From Bacteroidota bacterium (GTDB taxonomy: Bacteria > Bacteroidota > Bacteroidia > Chitinophagales > Chitinophagaceae), in assembly GCA_023422565.1 (NCBI GenBank), contig JAFAGR010000040.1, forward strand, positions 1 through 11,991: a stretch of DNA of 11,991 bases, in the 5' to 3' direction. A program made the translations under genes and the position numbers. Below are positions 6,685 through 11,991 of the stretch, piece by piece. Numbering within the stretch: the first letter of the stretch is position 1; each line of letters starts with the position of its first letter. The notes under the pieces were generated by a model. The model was given only the letters and a program-made list of their open reading frames with translations, made no database searches and was not told the origin of the DNA.

Positions 6685-7818
6685 ATGAACTGCCTGAAAT
6701 CATACCGACTTTTTTTACTCACTACCGGTTTTTTTATAATCCACGTTAATACTTCTGCGCAGGCAAGTGAAAATTCACAATTTAAAATTCAAAACGCTAC
6801 CTACTTTGATAGCGGATCCGACATTCAACAACCCACATTCAATATTTCCCGGGTGGACGAAGACGAATCGAAGGTATCTAACATTCAACCCGCCAACTCA
6901 CGTCTCGCAGGGCATGCAGCGGGCGAGCATCCAACATTAAACCGTGGCTTAAAGGATTCAACCCGAATCTATCCATATAATAAAAGCCGCGTGAAATGGG
7001 TTGCTGCCGCGAATATTATTGGCTATGGAGGAACGATGGCGGCTCTTTACGGCGCCTGGTACAAAAATTATCCGCAATCATCTTTTCATGTTTTTAATGA
7101 TGCGGCGGAATGGAAGCAGATGGACAAGCTTGGTCACGTTTATAGCGCTTATGCAGAAAGCAAGGCCAGTATGGAAATGTGGCGGTGGACAGGTATCGAA
7201 AGGAAGAAACGAATATGGCTGGGAGGAATGAGCGGTGCGGCTTATCAGACCGTGATAGAAATATTGGATGGCTTCAGCGCGCAATGGGGATGGAGCTGGG
7301 CTGATTTTGGCGCAAATATTTTAGGGAGCGGAATGCTGGTGGCGCAGGAACTGGCATGGGATGAACAACGCATACAAATGAAATGGTCGTTTAACCGTAA
7401 GCGTTATGACGACCCGGAACTTAATGCAAGAAGCAAGGAGTTGTTCGGATCCTCATCTCTTGAACGATTCCTGAAAGATTATAATGGACAAACCTATTGG
7501 CTGAGCACCGGAATTAAACCCATGTTTCCTAAAAGCAACATCCCGGCATGGCTGCAGGTCTCTGTAGGAACCGGCGTGGAGGGCGTGTTTGGCGCGAGGA
7601 AAAATTATTCTGAAAAAGAGGGGACTGTAACCTTCAGCCGGCCAGAGGTTAAACGCGTAAGGCAATGGTACCTCGGTCCCGATGTCGATCTTTCAAAAAT
7701 CAAGACCAGAAAAAAGGGAATTCGAATGATGTTGGATATGCTCAATGTGATCAAATTTCCTGCACCGGCACTCGAATACAGCGATGGTAAAGTGAGATGG
7801 AACTGGATAGCGTTTTAG
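6685..7818 (+). CDS. DUF2279 domain-containing periplasmic/envelope protein
   Basis: A 377-residue exported protein. Residues 1-25 are a signal peptide (K, R, then a hydrophobic run ending NTSAQA). Residues about 26-85 are a low-complexity polar linker, and from about 100 comes the DUF2279 region: hydrophobic 'WVAAANIIGYGGTMAALYGAWY', the diagnostic 'QMDKLGHVYSAY', 'GAAYQTVIEILDGFSAQWGWSWADFGANILGSG' (given here as family landmarks in pieces: IEILDGF, WGWSWAD, ANILGS), and a C-terminal amphipathic part to 'WNWIAF'. The family is of unknown function and occurs in Bacteroidota and proteobacterial envelopes. I chose ATG 6685 because codons further upstream (first ATG 6571) overlap the divergent mutase gene and would bury the signal peptide. 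The stop TAG at 7816-7818 is fused to a 7-bp tandem repeat. Linker DNA carries a related 7-bp repeat. Confidence 0.82.
   Translation: MNCLKSYRLFLLTTGFFIIHVNTSAQASENSQFKIQNATYFDSGSDIQQPTFNISRVDEDESKVSNIQPANSRLAGHAAGEHPTLNRGLKDSTRIYPYNKSRVKWVAAANIIGYGGTMAALYGAWYKNYPQSSFHVFNDAAEWKQMDKLGHVYSAYAESKASMEMWRWTGIERKKRIWLGGMSGAAYQTVIEILDGFSAQWGWSWADFGANILGSGMLVAQELAWDEQRIQMKWSFNRKRYDDPELNARSKELFGSSSLERFLKDYNGQTYWLSTGIKPMFPKSNIPAWLQVSVGTGVEGVFGARKNYSEKEGTVTFSRPEVKRVRQWYLGPDVDLSKIKTRKKGIRMMLDMLNVIKFPAPALEYSDGKVRWNWIAF
6772..6792 (+). repeat. Heptamer-periodic tract inside DUF2279 linker
   Basis: Three units, AATTCAC, AATTTAA and AATTCAA, occur in 7-bp register and encode seven codons right after the signal peptide, so three units keep the frame. 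Further ACATTCA units recur at 6821-6827, 6835-6841 and 6881-6887. The tract resembles the intergenic arrays in period and AATT core, but the match is looser. Confidence 0.4.
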
Positions 7819-7868
7819 TTCGTAGTTCGAAGTTTGTAGTTTGTAGTTCGTAGTTTGTAGTTTGTAGT
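7817..7868 (+). repeat. Heptamer tandem repeat, seven units
   Basis: Seven units of 7 bp plus AGT follow without interruption: AGTTCGT, AGTTCGA, AGTTTGT twice, AGTTCGT, then AGTTTGT twice. Variation is nearly confined to the fifth base. The first unit overlaps the TAG stop of the DUF2279 gene, and the last AGT touches the left end of the insertion sequence. This is the longest and cleanest array in the window. Confidence 0.85.
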
Positions 7869-7886
7869 CATTGCTGTCCGGGGAAA
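7869..7886 (+). repeat. IS left terminal inverted repeat
   Basis: CATTGCTGTCCGGGGAAA, 18 of 18 bases complementary to the right end at 9256-9273. It is next to the transposase 3' end. Confidence 0.9.
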
Positions 7887-7963
7887 ATCTGAGTTTTTGA
7901 ATTGCTCGTTGATTCTATTGGTTTGTACGTTCCCAAAATGACTTTTTTATTCTTCCAAGCCCC

Positions 7964-9176
7964 CTATGTTTCAAAGAGGCGTGGAGCGGCACGGGTTTGT
8001 TTGATTTGGCGCGCTCGTTTGAGAAGTGATTTTTCCGGTGATTTGAGGAATGATGCAAGGTCCATATATGTCATCAAATGCAGGCGTATTAATGCTGTCA
8101 GGTTTGAAAAAGATAGTTTCGAACCATTTCCATGTTTTATCACTTTGAGCAAGAGATCTGCTATTAATGCACACCAGATCTGTATTTTAATTGCATTTGC
8201 ATTATCACCGAGGAAGTACTTGAGCGGGTAGTTTTGTTTTATACGTTTGAAAAATGTTTCAATCTGCCAGCGCTGCTTATAATAATTTGCCACGGTAGCT
8301 GGTGCTAATCTCGTGTTATTGGTCAGAAATTTAAATTGCTTTCCTGTGGCAGGATCTGTAAAAGAAATCAGGCGTGCAGGCACCTTCACTGCTTTTTTGT
8401 TATAAGTGTATCCCATCATAATCTCTTCGTCACTTTGAACACCTTGTTTTTGTTGGCACTCGGTTACAGGGCGCTGTTTGGCGGTTTCATATACGCATCG
8501 CTCTATATAGAACAAAAGTTACTTTGTCGTTTGTAAAGCGGTTATAGGTGCGATAATCCAGGTAACCTTTATCAAAAATTACTACTGATCCTTTAGCCAA
8601 TTGTACTTCTTTGAGAAAACTAACATCGCTTTGTGCCGACGGACTAAACCGGATCATCACCGCAGTATCGGTTGCACTATGTAGTAGGGTGTGTACTTTG
8701 ATTCCTCCTTTGCGTTTGCCATCGGCACATGAAAGTCCTGATGCTTGTAGAATCTCCTGAAACAGCGAGATGCTGGTGGAATCAAAAATAAAGACATTAT
8801 TCTTCTTGGATTTTTTTCGGCTGTCCGGTAAAAGTGGCTGATAACGACCTAGGAGTTTGAAGTATATTTTTTCAAATACCTCCTCGTTACGTCTTTGATT
8901 GGCATCTGAAATAGTACTGCGTCGTGGATGTCGGTCTAGTCCCAAATGATGAATCCTGTGATCCCATGCCAATAAGCCCGTAGTAACCTCGCGCAAGGAA
9001 TCGCAACGGTTTAAAGTGGCATACAACATTGTAACAAGATGCTCGTATGTTCTAAATGACTTACAATAATGATCAGCATTGCAAGACCGAGCAATGGTAG
9101 CCACATCACCGCGGGAAATAAAAGAAAGAACCTGATTGAAGATCGGCTGTCCGGTAAAAAAGCTACTTTTACTCAT
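7964..9176 (-). pseudogene. IS4-family transposase, frameshifted
   Basis: Two minus-strand reading frames together give one transposase of about 400 residues. The first (9176-8487, 229 residues) has the N-terminal DUF4372-type region ('FNQVLSFI', 'YEHLVTMLYATLN', 'STISDANQRRN') and the DDE aspartates in 'FIFDSTS' (Asp132) and 'VIFDKGYLDY' (Asp202). The second, open from 8518 to 7964, supplies the glutamate in 'YKQRWQIETFFKRIK', which fits the IS4 Y-(2)-R-(3)-E-(6)-K signature exactly. The second frame is shifted by +1 (or -2), and the frames overlap only at 8518-8487. I see no A-rich slippery heptamer, and IS4 transposases are normally one frame. A disabling indel or a sequence error is more likely than programmed frameshifting. 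The start ATG is 9174-9176. Confidence 0.85.
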
Positions 9177-9213
9177 GGTTTTTTTCGTTTGTGGTAAAAC
9201 TAAAAATAACCAT

Positions 9214-9236
9214 AAGGGGGCTATTACAGCCCCTTT
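9214..9236. terminator. Hairpin with T-run upstream of transposase
   Basis: AAGGGG (9214-9219) pairs with CCCCTT (9230-9235), extended by CT/AG after one bulged G, around a five-base loop (9223-9227). On the plus strand a T-rich run (9234-9243) follows, as in an intrinsic terminator. On the minus strand it lies in the leader of the transposase, where IS elements often place a structure that limits transposase expression from outside transcripts. Here such transcripts would come from the DUF4256 operon. Which direction matters is uncertain. Confidence 0.5.
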
Positions 9237-9255
9237 TCTTTTTGCAAAAAGAACC

Positions 9256-9273
9256 TTTCCCCGGACAGCAATG
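9256..9273 (-). repeat. IS right terminal inverted repeat
   Basis: Exact reverse complement of the left end at 7869-7886. It is on the transposase 5' side; the leader hairpin lies just inside. Confidence 0.9.
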
Positions 9274-9298
9274 ACTAGAAACTAGTAACTAGAAACTA
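9274..9298 (-). repeat. Heptamer tandem repeat, three and a half units
   Basis: On the minus strand the units are AGTTTCT, AGTTACT, AGTTTCT and AGT. The register is 7 bp and the unit resembles AGTTYGT of the array left of the insertion sequence, but in opposite orientation. It overlaps the TAG stop (9289-9291) of the DUF4256 gene. The two flanking arrays would form a rough palindrome if the insertion sequence were absent. Confidence 0.7.
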
Positions 9299-9861
9299 AC
9301 CTCAATCTTCCCTCTAAAGCCCCGCGCCGCGTAATACGATTGTGCGCCGTTATGATAGAGAAATACATGGCCATATCGCTTGTCGCAGAACAAGGCTCCA
9401 CCCGCTTTCCTGATATCAACCGGAGTTTGCACCCAACTGGAAGTTTTCAGATCGAAATCACCAAGTTCTTGAAGCATTCGATAATCTGTCTCACTGAGCA
9501 TCTCAATCCCCATTTCATTTGCCATTTGCATTGCGCTACCCACAGGCTTAGCTTCCTTGCGGGCATCAAGGGCTGCTTTATCAAAACATAAACTTCGTCT
9601 ACCGGAAGGCGATTCCGGCGAGCAATCCATAAACACGATCTTGCCCGATCGCTAATCGACCAAAACCACATCAGGCTCTCCACCGGTTCTTTCCATACCG
9701 GCCAATGCCTGAAGTTTCTCCGAATCCTTCTCCAACTGCTTTTCCACCACAGCCCATTCAATTCCTTTGTGGCGATTCTTATTTTTTTCGAAACGTGCTT
9801 TTAATGTGGAAATGAGCGAATCACGGTCTGAATTTGAGAACTTTCTTGCTGCCTTTGCCAT
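9289..9861 (-). pseudogene. DUF4256 protein gene interrupted by an in-frame TAG
   Basis: From ATG 9859-9861 to TAG 9289-9291 one frame encodes 190 positions with a single internal TAG at codon 70 (9652-9654). The first part has 'LKARFEKNKNRHKGIEW' and 'GMERTGGEPDVV'. After the stop the same frame continues 'RSGKIVFMDCSPESP', 'GRRSLCFDKAALDARKE', 'GDFDLKTSSWVQTP', 'GGALFCDKRYG' and 'NGAQSYYAARGFRG'. All are hallmarks of DUF4256, whose members are about 185-190 residues and of unknown function. The stop sits where relatives often have a lysine, so AAG to TAG is the simplest change. Residue conservation downstream shows no decay, so the mutation is recent or is a base-call error. An ATG at 9634-9636 could restart translation of the last 115 residues. 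The gene follows the glycosylase gene after one base. Confidence 0.85.
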
Positions 9862-9862
9862 A

Positions 9863-10423
9863 TCATTGAGTTTTAACTTTCAACCATAGTGGTTTCGATT
9901 TACGAATCTTCTTTGCAACCGGACAATCATCCATATGCGCTCCCGGAAGAATGCCGATACTCATTAGAAATTCACCCACTATCTCGCCTCCGGTAAAGCG
10001 AAAAGTTTTTTTAAAAAGCCTCACCCAATCTTCCTTGGGTTTAGGATGATTGGCCTGCAACCAGTTTCCAAAACTTCCGTATTGCTTTCGTAACTCCATT
10101 ATCGTTTTTGCATTGGCTACCGCGGCCTCGATCTTCAACCTGTTGCGAATGATGCCGGCATCTGCCATTAGCCTTTCGCGGTCTTTTTCAGTGAAGGCTG
10201 CAACCTTTTTTATACTGAAGTTTTTATAGGCCTTGCGAAAACCTTCCTCCTTCTTTAAAATTGTTTCCCAGCTAAGACCCGCCTGGTTGATCTCCATGAT
10301 CAATCTCCCAAACAATTCGTCCTCGTCACTAATAGGAAAACCATAATGACTATCGTGATAATTCTTATGCAACTTTCTTCTTTCCTCCGGTTGCATGGTT
10401 TTTATGGCGGAACAATAACTCAT
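9863..10423 (-). CDS. tag: DNA-3-methyladenine glycosylase I
   Basis: A 186-residue cytoplasmic base-excision repair enzyme that removes 3-methyladenine from alkylated DNA. The family's zinc site is present as Cys4, His23 in 'NYHDSHYG', His163 and Cys167 in 'GAHMDDCP'. The base-recognition pocket residues are also visible: Tyr22, Glu44 in 'IMEINQAGLSW', and Trp52. The helix-hairpin-helix part includes 'GIIRNRLKIEAAVANA' and 'YGSFGNWL'. Length matches the family (about 185-190). Compared with E. coli Tag, six extra residues lie between Cys4 and the YHD motif. The ATG at 10421-10423 gives Cys at position 4 as expected. The gene is 15 nt after the acetyltransferase gene and one base before the DUF4256 start, so it lies within one operon. 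Confidence 0.93.
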   Translation of the reverse strand: MSYCSAIKTMQPEERRKLHKNYHDSHYGFPISDEDELFGRLIMEINQAGLSWETILKKEEGFRKAYKNFSIKKVAAFTEKDRERLMADAGIIRNRLKIEAAVANAKTIMELRKQYGSFGNWLQANHPKPKEDWVRLFKKTFRFTGGEIVGEFLMSIGILPGAHMDDCPVAKKIRKSKPLWLKVKTQ

Positions 10424-10438
10424 TAAACAGTTTGAAAG

Positions 10439-10975
10439 TCAGGTATGTTTTTCTAGTGACAGCTTCATCAAAAGGTCGGTTTGTTCGTCTGTTCCAAGTA
10501 GAAAGGAATGCTTACCAAATTTTTTGAAGCCGTGCTTTTGGTAAAAATTTATCGCGCGCAGGTTTTCTTCCCATACGCCAAGCCAAATATATTTCATGGA
10601 ACGTTGTGAAGCTAGCTCCACGGCTTTCTCAAAAAGTGCCTGGCCTACCTTCTTTCCATAAAATTGTTTAAGCACATAGATACGTTCAATCTCCATTCCA
10701 TCGCTATCATGTAATTCTGATTGCGCACTCCCGAAGTTCACTTTCAGATACCCGATCGCTTCACCTCCCGATTCGGCAAGGTAGAATTCACTGTTCGGAC
10801 CAGAGAGCTCTTTTATCATCTGATCATCTGAAAAGGCTTTTTCAATGTACATCCTCATATTGTCTGCAGAGTTAAATGCATCAAAAGCTTGTCGAAATGT
10901 AAGGATGCCAAGAATTTGGAGAATGCTTACATCAGATAAAGAAGCCTTTCTTATTTGAACCGATTCTGCAGTCAT
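10439..10975 (-). CDS. GNAT N-acetyltransferase, PaiA-like
   Basis: A 178-residue cytoplasmic GNAT-fold protein that would transfer an acetyl group from acetyl-CoA to an amine. It resembles Bacillus PaiA (polyamine acetyltransferase) along its length: 'TFRQAFDAFNSADNMRMYIEKAF' (N-terminal, given here only as landmarks FRQAF and NMRMYIE), 'YLKVNFGSAQSE', 'EIERIYVLKQFYGKKVG' (acetyl-CoA motif A, about 95-111), 'WLGVWEENLRAINFYQKHGF' (motif B, 131-150), and 'HSFLLGTDEQTDLLM'. The pyrophosphate-loop pattern is slightly atypical, with Lys109 where PaiA has the first glycine of GxG. The substrate is inferred from similarity, perhaps spermidine or spermine. The ATG at 10973-10975 is 16 nt after the S46 peptidase stop, and the glycosylase follows after 15 nt, suggesting one operon. 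Confidence 0.85.
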   Translation of the reverse strand: MTAESVQIRKASLSDVSILQILGILTFRQAFDAFNSADNMRMYIEKAFSDDQMIKELSGPNSEFYLAESGGEAIGYLKVNFGSAQSELHDSDGMEIERIYVLKQFYGKKVGQALFEKAVELASQRSMKYIWLGVWEENLRAINFYQKHGFKKFGKHSFLLGTDEQTDLLMKLSLEKHT

Positions 10976-10991
10976 ATAAATGCCTGAAGCC

Positions 10992-11991
10992 TTATTTCTT
11001 TTTTGATTTAGGATATACCAAATTCATTTCATCAACCAGGTGTTTCGCGCCGGCGAATTTGTCTACAATAAACAATACATAACGGATATCAACCATAATA
11101 TTTCTGCAGATGGAAGGATCGTAATTTATATCGCTCATTGTGCCTTCCCACACACGGTCGAAATTTAACCCAATCAGGTTTCCGTAGGCGTCAAGCGCCG
11201 GGCTGCCACTGTTACCGCCGGTGGTATGATTTGTTGCGATGAAGTTCACCGGCATGCGGCCGTTCTTTCCGTACCTGCCATAATCCTTTTTGCTGTGCAG
11301 TTCGATCAACTTTGCGGGAAGATCGAATTCATAATCTCCGGGCACATATTTTTCCATCACGCCGTCAAGATCAGTGGAGAATTCATAACGTGCACCATCG
11401 CGCGGGATGTAACCTTTAACCTGTCCGAACGTAACGCGCATGGTGCGGTTCGCATCAGGATAAAAAGTTTTTTCTTTCATCACTTCCATTTGCGCCTTCA
11501 TGTAATCGCGTTGAAGCATATTGATGCGGGCCTGCACATCCGCCATTTTTCGCTGTACATTATCCTGGTAGTTTGTAAGCACGGCTTTGAAAAATTTCGG
11601 TGCGTAGCTGTTTTTTATTTCCTCAACTACTTCAGCGGCGGGCTTTTCAAGAAGCGATTCTACTTTTTGCCGCTCATCGAAATAGGAATCATTGTACATC
11701 CTCGATGCAAATTCCTGGTAATCACTTTTGGTGAACCTGAAAGCATCTGCTGCTTCCTTTGCCACAAAACTTTCCGGCTGGGAAAGGTAAACCGGCATCA
11801 GTTCGCGAAAAAGGTCGCGGTCAACATTTGAATCGTATTCATCATAAATATTCGCGAGGTTCTTCTTCACCACAGCAAGGCGCTGATTGTAACCGTTTTC
11901 ACCATCCTTTTCGAATGCGGTGACCAGCGAGTTCAAATTGCTGGTGATCGCATACATTTCGATTCGGATCATTATCTCGTTGAACTGATCC
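10992..11991 (-). CDS. S46 family dipeptidyl-peptidase, C-terminal part (DPP11-like)
   Basis: The frame is open through the right edge, so the N-terminus is outside the window and the Met at 11970-11972 is internal. About 332 residues are visible of the usual 700 or so. The C-terminal lobe of the S46 chymotrypsin fold shows 'NFIATNHTTGGNSGSP' with the catalytic serine (codon 11208-11210), then 'GNLIGLNFDRVWEG', 'DINYDPSICRNIMVDIRYVLF' (landmarks DINYDP and VDIRYVL) and the terminal 'LVDEMNLV'. An arginine is 18 residues after the serine (codon 11154-11156), the spacing of the Arg that gives DPP11 its Asp/Glu preference. DPP7 relatives have Gly there. Such enzymes are exported and release dipeptides from peptide N-termini. 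The catalytic His and Asp and the signal peptide cannot be seen. Confidence 0.93.
   Translation of the reverse strand, partial: DQFNEIMIRIEMYAITSNLNSLVTAFEKDGENGYNQRLAVVKKNLANIYDEYDSNVDRDLFRELMPVYLSQPESFVAKEAADAFRFTKSDYQEFASRMYNDSYFDERQKVESLLEKPAAEVVEEIKNSYAPKFFKAVLTNYQDNVQRKMADVQARINMLQRDYMKAQMEVMKEKTFYPDANRTMRVTFGQVKGYIPRDGARYEFSTDLDGVMEKYVPGDYEFDLPAKLIELHSKKDYGRYGKNGRMPVNFIATNHTTGGNSGSPALDAYGNLIGLNFDRVWEGTMSDINYDPSICRNIMVDIRYVLFIVDKFAGAKHLVDEMNLVYPKSKKK

Larger units (their letters stand above)
7869..9273 (-). mobile_element. IS4-family insertion sequence, about 1.4 kb
   Basis: A 1405-bp element with perfect 18-bp terminal inverted repeats (CATTGCTGTCCGGGGAAA at 7869-7886, its complement at 9256-9273). 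Including the flanking TAGT/ACTA the match extends to 7865-9277. It carries one minus-strand transposase of the DUF4372 plus DDE type, now split by a frameshift. It sits between the convergent DUF2279 and DUF4256 genes and disrupts neither. The bases outside the inverted repeats do not form a direct repeat: the left flank is AGTTTGT-type and the right flank ACTAGAA-type. A target-site duplication is therefore not visible. Length, inverted repeats and transposase type all fit IS4; the subgroup is not assigned. Confidence 0.9.

Noticed and set aside
7817..7868. CRISPR array
   Set aside because: The 7-bp units are contiguous with no spacers, and no cas gene is present.
8487..8518. Programmed -1 frameshift as in IS3 or IS1 elements
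   Set aside because: The shift needed is +1 (or -2), no A-rich slippery heptamer is present, and IS4 transposases are normally encoded in one frame.
9652..9654. TAG read-through (pyrrolysine or stop recoding)
   Set aside because: TAG serves as a normal terminal stop for the DUF2279 gene (7816-7818), for DUF4256 itself (9289-9291) and for the transposase (7964-7966). No recoding machinery or context is visible.
9447..9761. Minus-strand open frame overlapping both halves of the DUF4256 gene
   Set aside because: It is in another frame from the conserved DUF4256 residues and has an arbitrary Trp/Arg-rich product. It looked like a frameshift partner, but both conserved halves share one frame and only a TAG separates them.
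11226..11831. Plus-strand open frame of 201 codons opposite the S46 peptidase
   Set aside because: It is exactly antisense to a clearly conserved gene, is rich in His/Phe/Ile as expected from complementing the sense codons, and has no recognisable domain.

Overview
The window looks like chromosomal DNA of a member of the Bacteroidota, most likely a Chitinophagaceae-type organism. Support comes from the gene content: an S46 dipeptidyl-peptidase, a DUF2279 protein, a DUF4256 protein, a DUF4268 protein, and an Omp85-like barrel protein with an 'SAQQ' signal-peptide end. Start codons lack Shine-Dalgarno sequences, and two TAnnTTTG-type -7 promoter boxes are visible. The genus is an inference.

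Layout. Bases 1-84 are a GC-rich stretch with an imperfect palindrome and no gene. Seven genes then run leftward on the minus strand. In transcription order from 6603 to 85 they are: a phosphohexomutase, a small secreted lipocalin-like protein, protein-L-isoaspartate O-methyltransferase (pcm), a three-helix membrane protein, a YhhQ-type queuosine-precursor transporter, a 601-residue outer-membrane barrel protein, and a DUF4268 protein. An 81-bp divergent promoter region separates this block from a plus-strand DUF2279 protein (6685-7818). An IS4-family insertion sequence follows (7869-9273) with perfect 18-bp terminal inverted repeats; its transposase is broken by a frameshift. The right end is a tightly packed minus-strand set (gaps of 16, 15 and 1 nt): the C-terminal part of an S46 peptidase, a PaiA-like GNAT acetyltransferase, 3-methyladenine-DNA glycosylase I, and a DUF4256 gene interrupted by one in-frame TAG.

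Most of this is ordinary housekeeping: sugar-phosphate metabolism, protein and DNA repair, precursor import, envelope proteins and peptide degradation. I see no defence system, secretion system or biosynthetic cluster. The most unusual signal is in the spacers. Short tandem arrays with a strict 7-bp period occur at 2348-2375, 3560-3594, 4386-4402, 7817-7868 and 9274-9298, and a related tract lies inside the DUF2279 coding region at 6772-6792. When each is read on the right strand, the intergenic arrays share a degenerate unit near A-(A/G)-(T/A)-T-N-N-T. Two arrays touch genes whose only plausible start codon is TTG. Two lie in opposite orientation at the stop codons of convergent genes, with the IS exactly between them and no visible target-site duplication. 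This resembles the heptanucleotide STRR repeats known from cyanobacteria, and it is the best candidate here for an undescribed element.
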